Source: CAVSRC01 sp963732845 (GTDB taxonomy: Bacteria; Pseudomonadota; Alphaproteobacteria; Rhizobiales; Kaistiaceae). Taken from it: a stretch of DNA of 64,000 nt. Below the pieces are notes generated by a model. That model was not told the origin of the DNA, did no database searches, and saw only the letters and a list, made by a program, of their open reading frames with translations. This document shows, one piece after another, positions 38,698 through 47,485 of the stretch. The stretch spans positions 112,683-176,682 of the forward strand of contig CAVTBE010000024.1 of NCBI GenBank assembly GCA_963732845.1, written 5' to 3'. A program made the position numbers and the translations under genes. The stretch's first letter is position 1; each line of letters begins with the position of its first letter.

Positions 38698-39051
38698 ATG
38701 GGCTGGACAACGCGTTTCGCTACGGTCTTGGCGGCATCGCTGGCCGTTGCGGGCACGATATCGGCGGCAAGCGCCGCCGAACTGATTGCGGTCGAACACG
38801 AACGCTGCGCGATCTGCCTGCGCTTCGATGCAACCGTGGCACCCTCGTACAACCGCAGTCGGCAAGGGCGCGCTGCGCCGCTGCGTCGTGTCAATATCGC
38901 CCACGGTGTGCCGTCCGGCCTGAAAGATGTCCGCGCGGTCCCCACCTTCATTCTGCGCGACAAGGGACGGGAAGTCGGTCGCATCATCGGCTATCACGAC
39001 GCGGCGTCGTTCTATCGCAACGTCGACACGCTTCTTGCGGTCGCCAGATAG
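38698..39051 (+). CDS. Exported thioredoxin-like small protein
   Basis: A 117-residue protein with a signal peptide ending SAASAAE. The mature part has a CxxC (CAIC, in HERCAICLRFD) and later VRAVPTFILRDKGREVGRIIGY, the cis-proline strand of a thioredoxin fold. Likely a periplasmic disulfide protein of the SoxW/TlpA sort. An in-frame TTG at 38,653 would put 15 residues before the signal. Confidence 0.75.
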   Translation: MGWTTRFATVLAASLAVAGTISAASAAELIAVEHERCAICLRFDATVAPSYNRSRQGRAAPLRRVNIAHGVPSGLKDVRAVPTFILRDKGREVGRIIGYHDAASFYRNVDTLLAVAR

Positions 39052-39334
39052 CCGTTCGACGGCGGCCAGTTAGGTCTGTCCCATTGATAAAACGCTAGGT
39101 TGAACAACACCATCAATGCTTTGACGGTGATGTCAGCCGTTGCCGCGCGGCCAAGATGGTCTAAACTGCCGCACTGTCAGGCGTGCGAATACCGGGCCAC
39201 GGGAGAGCCGACCTGCCGGGCAATGGTAGATGCGCAGAGCGGCCTGCGTTGGTGAGGCCGGGGTGGGGGCGTCTTTAGCGCTCGGCCCGCCCCGGATGAT
39301 TGACGCATTGGTCGCATGCGGTCGATGGGGACCC

Positions 39335-40078
39335 ATGAGCACGACCACGACCAAAGCGAAGATCCTGGCCGACGATGATCAACTGGCGATCGCTTTCGCG
39401 ATCATCGCGGAATCCGAGGACATCGATGTCCTGGTCGCGCGTGTCAGGGATTTCCTGAAGGTCGATCACGTCGTCTATCACTCGTCGAAACTGGGCGCGA
39501 GCCCGTCGGTCGATCCCTATATCCGGCTCACTTATCCGGCTTCGTGGATCAAGCAGTACCTGCAGAACAACTATGTCGATGTCGATCCGGTCCTGCACGA
39601 AGGGTTCCAGCGCACGCTGCCCTTCCAGTGGAGTGAACTGACGGTCAGCACCGAAAAGGAGATGGTGTTCCTGCAGGATGCGCTGGCCCACGGCGTGGGA
39701 CCGTTCGGGCTGTCGATCCCGGTCATCGGCAAGCACGGCCATCGCGGTCTGTTTTCGCTGTCCTATTCCGGCTCTGCGGAGGAGTGGGCAGCGTTCGTCG
39801 AGGCGAGCACGCCGATGCTGGTGGAGATCGCCAACCGGATTCACCAGCGGGTCATCCGCGAGGTGTTCGGCGAGGATCGTCCGCATCTCAGCGCGCGCGA
39901 GGTGGAAGTCCTGCGCTGGACGGCACTCGGCAAGGATGCCGGCGAGATCGCCGCCATTCTCGACATCTCCTTCCACACCACGCGCGGCTATCTCAAATCC
40001 GCCCGCCACAAGCTCGACTGCGTCACATCGGCACAAGCCGTCAGCCGCGCCACCGAGCTTGGTCTGCTGAAGCTCTAG
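39335..40078 (+). CDS. LuxR-family quorum-sensing regulator
   Basis: A 247-residue regulator. The N-terminal autoinducer-binding domain has YPASWIKQYLQNNYVDVDPV, with the W, Y and D-P of the acyl-homoserine-lactone pocket, and FQWSEL further on. The C-terminal HTH is SAREVEVLRWTALGKDAGEI and TTRGYLKSARHKLDC. ATG 39335 is chosen; ATG 39296 is in frame. The cognate synthase gene starts 158 bases downstream. Confidence 0.92.
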   Translation: MSTTTTKAKILADDDQLAIAFAIIAESEDIDVLVARVRDFLKVDHVVYHSSKLGASPSVDPYIRLTYPASWIKQYLQNNYVDVDPVLHEGFQRTLPFQWSELTVSTEKEMVFLQDALAHGVGPFGLSIPVIGKHGHRGLFSLSYSGSAEEWAAFVEASTPMLVEIANRIHQRVIREVFGEDRPHLSAREVEVLRWTALGKDAGEIAAILDISFHTTRGYLKSARHKLDCVTSAQAVSRATELGLLKL

Positions 40079-40236
40079 GCGAGCGCGGCGATTCGTTCGA
40101 CTGTCATTCAAGACTGAGCGTTTGGCGAAACCTCTCCTTAGGGCTGCAGGGCGAACGGCCTTGCCGCGGTGCGGCTGACATTGGAGTGTTGGCCACCGGC
40201 CCAGCGGCAGTATTCCGCGTATTTGGAGCGTTGCAG

Positions 40237-40864
40237 ATGATCGTGGTGGTTCAGGAGTACAATGCGCGCGAACATGCGCATTTGCTCGACCAGATGTTCC
40301 GCCTGCGGGCGAAGGTGTTCGCCGAGCGGCTGAACTGGGACGTCAACGTGGTCGACGGATGGGAGCGTGACCGGTTCGACGATCTCGCGCCGGTCTACCT
40401 GATCCATACGGATGAGGAGGGGCGGGAAGTGCGGGGCAGCCTTCGTCTGCTGCCGACCACCGGCCCGACCATGCTTGCCGATTTCTTTTCCGACACACTG
40501 CCCGACGCCGCGCTGTTGAGCGCGCCGACGATCTGGGAATGCACCCGTTTCTGCATCGACGAGGATATTCTGCGTCACCGCGAACAGATCGTCGCTTCGC
40601 GCGCCCTGATCTTCGGGCTCGGCAGCGTGGCGCTCGCGGCCGGCATCGAGTTCGATCCTTGGCAATTTCGATGCGCGCATGCTGCGGCTCTATCGCCGCA
40701 TCGGCTGCGAGGTGGACGTGCTGGGCCAGACCGATCGTTATGGCGAACCGGTCTATCTGGGCATGTTTCCGGTTTCGCAGACCATCCTTGCCGAGGTCAA
40801 CGCACGGCTGCCCGTGGCGCCGGCGATCAAGGGTTCGCGGTACAGCGATCCGATTGCTGCATAG
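40237..40864 (+). CDS. Acyl-homoserine-lactone synthase, LuxI family (one frameshift near 40,652)
   Basis: Makes an N-acyl-homoserine lactone from SAM and an acyl donor. All canonical LuxI residues fit: R24, F28, W34, D45, D48, R70, then E101 and R104 in IWECTRFC. The frame leaves the family after AAGIE; one extra T in gagttcgatc near 40,652 explains this, since removing it gives SILGNFDARMLRLYRRIG and the normal end to 40,864. Either the synthase is dead in this strain or the sequence has an indel. The acyl chain is unknown. Confidence 0.88.
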
Positions 40865-41091
40865 GAGGTGGCCGGAGTTTATACGCCGGAGGGGCACAAG
40901 GGCTGTCCCCCCAAATGGGGGAATTGTTCGTCGCCATTGTTAGGTTGTTTGATTTTGCCAGCGCCGAAAGGCGTGGGCGGCGAAATAGCGGTTTTTGCGG
41001 CGGACTGCAGCACTCCGCGTAACTCGAAGCCATCGTATCCGGACGTACTGCAGCGCGTTCCGGTGCCGGCAGCGAATCGGTGTGTTCAGTG

Positions 41092-41131
41092 ACGGTTGAT
41101 GGGGCCGTGGAGGCCCGGCCCCATCAACCGT
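41092..41131. repeat. Perfect 15-bp inverted repeat
   Basis: ACGGTTGATGGGGCC and its exact complement flank a 10-base loop. No T run follows, so it is not a standard terminator. It lies between luxI and a small unknown gene, 29 bases before the latter; a bidirectional terminator, mRNA stability hairpin or protein-binding site are all possible. Confidence 0.8.
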
Positions 41132-41159
41132 GCATATTGTGGGGCAATGACAAGAAGTG

Positions 41160-41435
41160 ATGGACAACACGCGACAGACGCTGCTCGTGACTGCGCTCGC
41201 CGGGGCTACGGTTGCTGCTTTCAACGGAATCTTCCGCGACATGGCGAAGGAGCTCCAGCGCCTTGCCGGTCCCGATTTCGACAAGCGCATCGATGCGCTG
41301 GAAACCCGTGCGCTGAACCATGTCGGCGGCGTTGCCTTCGATAATGTGCCGGAGGAGGACCAGCGCTTCCTCGACGAGCAGATGCGCCGGATCATTGGCG
41401 CGGCTTTCAACGACGCGCGTTCGATGCGGCTGTAG
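41160..41435 (+). CDS. Small protein of unknown function
   Basis: A 91-residue protein. It begins with a hydrophobic segment (LLVTALAGATVAAFNGIF) and continues with a charged helical part (MAKELQRLAGPDFDKRIDA). I do not recognise it. Codon use fits the genome and the frame is bounded by a large hairpin upstream, so it is likely real. It precedes ilvC by 195 bases. Confidence 0.55.
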   Translation: MDNTRQTLLVTALAGATVAAFNGIFRDMAKELQRLAGPDFDKRIDALETRALNHVGGVAFDNVPEEDQRFLDEQMRRIIGAAFNDARSMRL

Positions 41436-41629
41436 CCGCAGGTGATTTTTAACAGGCCGGGCCGGTTTTGGCCCAGCCCGAAGCGGCCGGGCCGCCGGAC
41501 AGGGCCCGGCGCGGCTGTTCTTCCGCCATTGCACGGCTCCTTCGTGACCGCTAGAACCGCCGGAATCCCGCCGGAGGGATCCTTCAAACGCCGGAATCCC
41601 GGCAGTCCAGACACGAAGAGGGGACGTTC

Positions 41630-42649
41630 ATGCGCGTCTATTACGATCGGGATGCCGATCTCAACCTGATCAAGGCCCGCAAGGTCGCGATTGTCGGCTA
41701 TGGCAGCCAGGGCCGCGCCCATGCGCTCAATCTTCGCGATTCCGGCGTCAAGGAGGTGGCGATTGCGCTGAAACCCGGCTCGGCGACGGCAAAGAAGGTG
41801 GAAGCCGACGGCCTGCCGGTGAAGTCGGTGGCCGATGCCGCGGCCTGGGCCGATCTCATCATGATGTGCGCGCCGGACGAGCTGCAGGCCGACATCTGGA
41901 CGGACCATATCGCCGACAACATCCGCGACGGGGCGGCCATCGCCTTCGCCCATGGCCTCAACGTCCACTTCAACCTGATCGAACCGAAGAAGACCATCGA
42001 TGTGGTCATGATCGCGCCCAAGGGCCCCGGCCACACGGTGCGCGGCGAATACCAGAAGGGCGGCGGCGTGCCCTGCCTGATCGCGGTCCAGCAGGACGCC
42101 TCGGAGAACGCGCACGACCTGGCGCTGTCTTATGCGTGTGGAATTGGCGGCGGGCGCTCCGGCGTCATCGAGACGACCTTCAAGGAGGAATGCGAGACCG
42201 ACCTCTTCGGCGAGCAGGTGGTGCTGTGCGGCGGCCTGGTGGAGCTGATCCGCGGCGGCTTCGAGACCCTGGTCGGGGCCGGCTATGCGCCGGAGATGGC
42301 CTATTTCGAGTGCCTGCACGAGGTGAAGCTGATTGTCGACCTCATCTATGAGGGCGGCATCGCCAACATGAACTACTCGATCTCCAATACCGCTGAATGG
42401 GGTGAATACGTCTCCGGCCCGCGCATCATCAACGCTGATACGAAGGCCGAGATGAAGCGCGTCCTCAACGATATCCAGTCCGGCAAGTTCACCTCCGAGT
42501 GGATGCAGGAATACCGGGCTGGTGCTGCCCGCTTCAAGGCGACGCGGCGCATGAACGACGCCCACCCGATCGAGGAGGTCGGCGTGCGCCTGCGCGGCAT
42601 GATGCCGTGGATCGGCGCCAACAAGCTGGTCGACAAGGAAAAGAACTGA
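41630..42649 (+). CDS. ilvC: Ketol-acid reductoisomerase
   Basis: Second common enzyme of Val/Ile synthesis: Mg-dependent isomerisation and NADPH reduction of acetolactate. The class I length of 339 residues fits. VGYGSQGRAHALNLRDSG near 22 is the Rossmann loop, and the C-terminal domain shows the acid ligands in TTFKEECETDLFGEQ and YEGGIANMNYSISNTAE. It is separated from ilvBN by 5.4 kb that includes the quorum-sensing genes. Confidence 0.97.
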   Translation: MRVYYDRDADLNLIKARKVAIVGYGSQGRAHALNLRDSGVKEVAIALKPGSATAKKVEADGLPVKSVADAAAWADLIMMCAPDELQADIWTDHIADNIRDGAAIAFAHGLNVHFNLIEPKKTIDVVMIAPKGPGHTVRGEYQKGGGVPCLIAVQQDASENAHDLALSYACGIGGGRSGVIETTFKEECETDLFGEQVVLCGGLVELIRGGFETLVGAGYAPEMAYFECLHEVKLIVDLIYEGGIANMNYSISNTAEWGEYVSGPRIINADTKAEMKRVLNDIQSGKFTSEWMQEYRAGAARFKATRRMNDAHPIEEVGVRLRGMMPWIGANKLVDKEKN

Positions 42650-42704
42650 CCGCTCCGGGTGCGCCCTGCTAACTTCCGCCCAGGCGGACGGGCAGGGGGC
42701 ACCC

Positions 42705-43991
42705 ATGCTGAGCTTCTTCGACATCGCGGCGCTGGTACTGGTTCTCTCGGCCGTCTTCGGCTGGGTGAACCGGCGCTTCATCCACCTGCCGAACCAGATT
42801 GGCCTGCTGATTCTCGGGCTTGCCATGTCGCTTGCCCTGGTGGTGGCCGACGACGTGCTGCCGCAGTCGAATTTCCGCGACGCCTTCACCGCGGCGATCG
42901 CCCAGATCAATTTCTACGACACGATGATGAACGGCATGCTGGCCTTCCTGCTTTTCGCGGGGGCGCTGCATGTCGATTTCGGCAAGCTGCGCTCGGAGGC
43001 CGTGCCGGTGGCGCTGCTTGCCACCGTCGGCGTGGTCATCTCCACCGTGATCGTCGGGGTGGCGACGTGGGGCGCCGCCAACCTTCTCGGCATTCCCCTG
43101 CCGCTCATCTGGGCGCTGGTCTTCGGTGCGCTGATCTCGCCGACCGATCCGGTGGCGGTGTTATCGCTGCTCAAGACGGTGCATCTGCCGGAGAGCATGG
43201 AGATCAAGATCACTGGCGAGAGCCTGTTCAATGACGGTGTCGGGGTCGTGGTCTTCACCGTGCTGCTCAGCCTGGCCTTGCAGGGCACCGGCGCAGAGGT
43301 CAGCCATAGCGGTAGCGGCTTCGATGTCGTCTATGCCGGAGAGGTCTTCCTGTTCGAAGCGGTCGGCGGGGCGGTGCTCGGCATCGTCGCCGGTTACATC
43401 AGCGTCCACGCGATGGAATCGATCGACGAGTATCCGGTCGAGATCCTGATCACCCTGGCGCTGGTCACCGGGCTCTACGCGGTGGCTCTCCACCTGCACA
43501 CGTCGGGGCCGATCGCGGTCGTCGTCGCCGGCCTGTTGATGGGCAACCGAGGACGGATCACGGCAATGAGCGAGACGACGCGGACCCATCTCTTCCAGTT
43601 CTGGGAGCTGATCGACGAGCTGCTCAACTCGGTGCTGTTCGTGCTGATCGCGCTGGAAGTGCTGGTGATCGACTTCAGGCCGGAGCTGATCGTGCTGGCG
43701 CTGTTCGCCATTCCGATCGTGCTCATCGCCCGCTACGCCTCGGTGTCGGGGCCGATCCTGCTTCTTTCGCTGCGCCGGCGCTTCGCTACCGGCTCGGTGC
43801 GGGTGATGGTGTGGGGCGGCTTGCGCGGCGGCATCTCGGTGGCGCTGGCCCTGTCGCTGCCGGCCGGCGACTATCGCGGGCCGATTCTAGTCGCCACCTA
43901 TGGTGTCGTGATCTTCTCGATCATCGTCCAGGGCCTGACCATCGCGCCGCTGGTGCGCCGCATCGCCGACGCCGGAGCGCCGGCCGACTGA
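42705..43991 (+). CDS. CPA1-family Na+/H+ antiporter (NhaP type)
   Basis: A 428-residue protein with about twelve membrane segments. LISPTDPVAVLSLLKTVHLP and ITGESLFNDGVGVV contain the acidic residues that define the CPA1 ion path. It exchanges Na+ or K+ for protons and helps pH balance. No cytosolic TrkA domain is attached, unlike longer family members. Confidence 0.93.
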   Translation: MLSFFDIAALVLVLSAVFGWVNRRFIHLPNQIGLLILGLAMSLALVVADDVLPQSNFRDAFTAAIAQINFYDTMMNGMLAFLLFAGALHVDFGKLRSEAVPVALLATVGVVISTVIVGVATWGAANLLGIPLPLIWALVFGALISPTDPVAVLSLLKTVHLPESMEIKITGESLFNDGVGVVVFTVLLSLALQGTGAEVSHSGSGFDVVYAGEVFLFEAVGGAVLGIVAGYISVHAMESIDEYPVEILITLALVTGLYAVALHLHTSGPIAVVVAGLLMGNRGRITAMSETTRTHLFQFWELIDELLNSVLFVLIALEVLVIDFRPELIVLALFAIPIVLIARYASVSGPILLLSLRRRFATGSVRVMVWGGLRGGISVALALSLPAGDYRGPILVATYGVVIFSIIVQGLTIAPLVRRIADAGAPAD

Positions 43992-44074
43992 GCCTGTCTG
44001 CGGCGAGTGCGCAAGCATAGCCCCGCCCCGGAGGGCGCGGCGCGCCATCCGGGTCATGAGACGTCGCTGGGCGC

Positions 44075-44443
44075 CTAGTACGGCGAGTAGCAGACCGCCG
44101 GCACGCCCGGCTTGCGAAAGTAGGTGTTGGTCGCCGGATTGTAGGTCCGGTAGTGGCTGACGCACCACTCCACGTGTGGGCTATAGCCGCGATAGGCGTG
44201 GTAGGTGCGGTAATAGCCGCGCGGCGGCGGCGGATAGCCGTAATGGTAGCCGTAGTCGTAGTCGTAGCGGTGCTGGTTCGCCGCGGCCACGGCGGCCAGG
44301 CCGGCGATGGCACCGAAGACGGCGATGGCCGCGCCGGTGTCATTGTGCCAGTGGCGGTCGCGTGCGGCGGCCGGTGCGGCCGACAGGCCGATCGCGGAAA
44401 CCGCGATGCTGGCGGCCAATGCGATGGTGAGAGGTTTGTTCAT
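44075..44443 (-). CDS. BA14K-family secreted protein
   Basis: A 122-residue protein with a signal peptide (ending SAAPAAARD), a hydrophobic Gly/Ala stretch, a Tyr/Pro-rich linker, and the BA14K signature VEWCVSHYRTYNPATNTY near the C-terminus. BA14K proteins are Rhizobiales-specific envelope lectin-like antigens. A second copy lies 61 bases upstream on the same strand. Confidence 0.87.
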   Translation of the reverse strand: MNKPLTIALAASIAVSAIGLSAAPAAARDRHWHNDTGAAIAVFGAIAGLAAVAAANQHRYDYDYGYHYGYPPPPRGYYRTYHAYRGYSPHVEWCVSHYRTYNPATNTYFRKPGVPAVCYSPY

Positions 44444-44504
44444 CTCATATCTCCCGTTCTGGGTTGCCCCCCGCTCGGGAACGTTTCCTGCGGCTTGAGG
44501 CCGC

Positions 44505-44888
44505 CTATGGGCTGACGCAACGGTGCCGGATGCCGCGATAATCGATCCAGGTGTCGGTCTCGCCATTGTAGGTTTCGTAGGTCGCGGAGCACCACTGGAA
44601 ATGGGCTTCGGCGGCATAGGTCGCGTAGTCTTCCGGCGGCGGCGGCGCATAGACCGGGTAGGCCGGATAAGCCGGGTACGCCGGATAGGCCGGCTGCATC
44701 AGCGAGCCGACGGCCAGGCCGAAGATGGCGCCGGCAACCAGCGCCGGGCCCGCGTTGTCGTGCACCGGCGGCCCGTAGATGGGCCGGTCGTAGTGGTGCC
44801 AGCGGTCGGCGCTGGCGCCGGTGGCGGATACGCCGAGGGCCGAAAGGGCGATTGCGCCTGCCAATGAGGCCGAAACGAACCTGTTCAT
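44505..44888 (-). CDS. BA14K-family secreted protein with PAY repeats
   Basis: A 127-residue paralogue of the next gene: signal peptide, hydrophobic segment, then four PAY units (PAYPAYPAYPAYPVY) and the BA14K end HFQWCSATYETYNGETDTW. ATG 44888 gives a proper signal peptide; the upstream extension to 44,942 does not. Tandem duplication followed by divergence is the simplest origin of the pair. Confidence 0.85.
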   Translation of the reverse strand: MNRFVSASLAGAIALSALGVSATGASADRWHHYDRPIYGPPVHDNAGPALVAGAIFGLAVGSLMQPAYPAYPAYPAYPVYAPPPPEDYATYAAEAHFQWCSATYETYNGETDTWIDYRGIRHRCVSP

Positions 44889-45076
44889 CGACTTCACATC
44901 TCCGGTGACGGCGGATCGCTCCGCCAACTTGGGACGGTTCATGCACCGTTGCCGATGAACGGATGCTGAATACCCGAAAAGAGGCCGAACGGTGGCTGGC
45001 TGCGGCCGAGCGGAGCCTTGACCGGCAGCGTCCAGCGGGCGAAAAGCGCGGACCTGTTACATGCGGCGGTGCTCCA

Positions 45077-45986
45077 GTGTCTCGTCCCTACGCCATTCTC
45101 GACGTCTTCACCGATACGGCGCTCGCCGGAAACCAGCTCGCGGTGGTGCTCGATGCCAGCGGGCTCGACGACGCCCGGATGCAGGCGATCGCCCGCGAGT
45201 TCCATCTGTCGGAGACGGTGTTCGTCCTGCCGCCGGAGAAGCCGGTGCACAGCGCCCGCCTGCGCATCTTCACGCCGAACAACGAGCTGCCCTTCGCCGG
45301 CCATCCGACCGTCGGCGCGGCCGTGCTGCTGGCCACGCGCATGGCGGCCGAGGGCGTGCCCGGCAATGAGATGGTGCTGGTGCTGGAAGAGACCGTCGGG
45401 CTTGTCCGTTGCGGCGCCTTCATCCAGGGCGAGCGGGTGGGCCATGCGATCTTCGACGTTCCGGCGCTGCCTTCGCCGGTGCCGGCCGAGTTCGATCGCG
45501 ATGCGGTGGCGGCGGCGCTCGGCCTGCTGCCGGGGGAAGATCGGCCTGGAGAACCACAAGACCAGTGCCTGGTCGGCGGGCCTGCCTTTCGTCTTCGTGC
45601 CGGTGAGCGGCCTCGAGGCGATCGCCAACACCAAACCGAACCTGTCCGCCTGGTCGGGCGCCTTCGGCTCCGCGTCGGCAGGCGTCTGGCTCTATTGCCG
45701 CGAAACCGAGCACAGCGACAACGATTTCCACGCGCGCATGTTCGCGCCCGGCTTCGGCATCAGCGAGGATCCGGCGACCGGCAGTGCCGCGGCGGCCTTT
45801 GCCGGTGTCGTGCGCCGCTTCGACGAACCGCCCTCGGGCACCCACCGCTACGTGATCGAGCAGGGCTTCGAGATCGAGCGGCCGAGCCTGATGACGATGG
45901 AGATGGACGTTGCCGGCGGCGAGATCAGCGCGGTGCGCATCGGCGGCAATGCGGTGGTGGTTGCCGAGGGCACGCTGCTGGTCTGA
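45077..45986 (+). CDS. PhzF-family isomerase (one frameshift near 45,535)
   Basis: PhzF proteins are diaminopimelate-epimerase-fold isomerases; most, like this one, lie outside phenazine loci and have unknown substrates. The N-terminal half reads ILDVFTDTALAGNQLAVVLD and NELPFAGHPTVGAA, and the second half GFGISEDPATGSAAAAFAG in the next frame. One extra base in the G run at 45,533-45,537 explains the break. GTG 45077 begins the family sequence. Confidence 0.85.
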
Positions 45987-46054
45987 ACCGCGCCTGCCGG
46001 CCGGGCAGCAACTCGTGCTAAACAGAGGCTGGTGAACGCGGCGGGAGGTCGATC

Positions 46055-46469
46055 ATGCATGGCTTCATCCTGTTTCTGCACTTAGTCGGATTGATGCTTG
46101 GCGCGGCGGGCGTTTTCGGGGCCGTCCTCGTCATGATCAGGGCGCGTTCTGCGCCGGACGATCAGGCCCAGGTGCTGCGTGCGCTGGGCTGGCCGCTGGC
46201 CATGATGTCCGGCGCCGGTCTGGTGATCCTGTGGGCCACCGGCATCCTCATGATCTTCTTCATCGTCGCCCAGCCTGCCCGCCGTCTTCTGGGCCAAGAT
46301 CGTCTTCGTCGTCGTGTTGACGGTGCTCAACGGCCTGGTCCACAAGACTTATGCGGACATGCGGCGGACGGGCGATATGGGCCTCATTCAGCGGTTGTAC
46401 GCGCTTGGGCCAGCGTCCGCGGTGACGCTGCTGCTCGTCGTGCTGCTGGCTGTCTACGCCTTCGCCTGA
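46055..46469 (+). CDS. Small integral membrane protein, DUF2269-like (one frameshift near 46,270)
   Basis: The first 70 residues (MHGFILFLHLVGLMLGAAGV to TGILMIFFIVA) hold three membrane segments. The frame then gives Arg-rich nonsense, while the next frame reads PAVFWAKIVFVVVLTVLNG and ends LLLVVLLAVYAFA at 46,469. One extra base near 46,270 joins them into a 137-residue, four-segment protein. The layout resembles DUF2269 or CopD-like membrane proteins; the function is unknown. Confidence 0.65.
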
Positions 46470-46512
46470 GCGACAGCGGCCACGGGCCGGGTCCGTGGCC
46501 GCATGCTTCGCG

Positions 46513-47394
46513 TCAGGCGAAGTAGTGCGCTTCCAAGTCGGCGAAGAGCTCGGGCCCGGTCGGCTGCCAGCCCAGCGTCTTCCGCGTCCATGCGCTCGAC
46601 GCCGGGATGTCCATTGCGGCAAAGGCCGCGAACCAGCCGTAATAGTCGGCCGCTTCCTCAGGCGAGATGCTGACCACCGGCAGGTTCAGGTGGCGGCCGA
46701 TCACTTCCTCGAGCGCGCGTAGCGTCACACCTTCCTCGGCGATGGCATTGTAGCGCGCCCCGGCGGTGCCCTTTTCCATCGCCAGCCGGTAGAGGCGGGC
46801 GGCGTCGAAGCGGTGCACCGCCGGCCAGCGGTTGCTGCCGTCGCCGACATAGGCCGCGCGGCCCTTGTCGCGCGCGATCCCGATCAGGATGGGCACGAAG
46901 CCATGATCGCCCTTGCCGTGAACCTGTGGCAAGCGCACGGACATCACCTTCACGCCCATCGCCTCCACCACGTCCGCCGCCTGCTCGGAGGCGATACGCG
47001 GATTGGGATGGTCGGAGGGGAACCTGTCGCTCTCGCGCGACATGTGGCCGGGCGCCGCGCCGGTGCCGGAAGTGATGATCAGCGGCCGGTCCGAACCGGC
47101 AAGCACCTCGCCCATGGTTGCGATGGCACGGCGGTCGATCTCGCAATTCTCCACGAACTTGGAGAAGTCATGGATGAAGGCCGTGTGGATGACGCCGTCG
47201 ACCTCGGCGACGCCGCTCCTCAGGCTATCGAGGTCTTCCACCGAGCCGCGGTGGACCTTGGCGCCAGCCTTTTCGATCGCGGCGGCGGAGGCGTCGGAGC
47301 GGACGAGGCCGAGCACCTCGTGGCCTGCGGTGATGAGTTCCTTGACGACGGCGGAGCCGACGAATCCGGTCGCGCCGGTAACGAAAACACGCAT
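46513..47394 (-). CDS. NAD(P)-dependent epimerase/SDR-type oxidoreductase
   Basis: An extended short-chain dehydrogenase fold of 293 residues: TGATGFVGSAVV at 6-17 is the nucleotide loop and HTAFIHDF the next conserved strand. The usual YxxxK is altered; SEQAADVVEAMG occupies its place, so classical catalysis is doubtful and it may act like NmrA or atypical reductases. It diverges from an XRE regulator, with two dyads between, a typical regulator-target pair. Confidence 0.87.
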   Translation of the reverse strand: MRVFVTGATGFVGSAVVKELITAGHEVLGLVRSDASAAAIEKAGAKVHRGSVEDLDSLRSGVAEVDGVIHTAFIHDFSKFVENCEIDRRAIATMGEVLAGSDRPLIITSGTGAAPGHMSRESDRFPSDHPNPRIASEQAADVVEAMGVKVMSVRLPQVHGKGDHGFVPILIGIARDKGRAAYVGDGSNRWPAVHRFDAARLYRLAMEKGTAGARYNAIAEEGVTLRALEEVIGRHLNLPVVSISPEEAADYYGWFAAFAAMDIPASSAWTRKTLGWQPTGPELFADLEAHYFA

Positions 47395-47436
47395 GAGCAA
47401 GTCTCCATGGTTGGATGGAGACCCATATCGGTCTAT

Positions 47437-47474
47437 ATTTATCCGGGTAAATGAGTGAGTTTATACGGGTATAA
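47437..47474. promoter_or_regulatory. Two operator-like dyads between the epimerase and XRE regulator genes
   Basis: ATTTATCCGGGTAAAT (47437-47452) and TTATACGGGTATAA (47461-47474) are near-palindromes sharing a TA-rich arm and a C/GGG centre, 24 bases apart from start to start. They occupy the divergent promoter region, where the regulator probably binds to control itself and the epimerase gene. Confidence 0.6.
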
Positions 47475-47485
47475 GACCTAACAGG

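Noticed and set aside
39211..39231. Lux-box-like dyad upstream of luxR (acctgccgggcaatggtaga)
   Set aside because: Only about five of seven arm positions pair and the centre does not match the usual consensus; too weak to list as a site.
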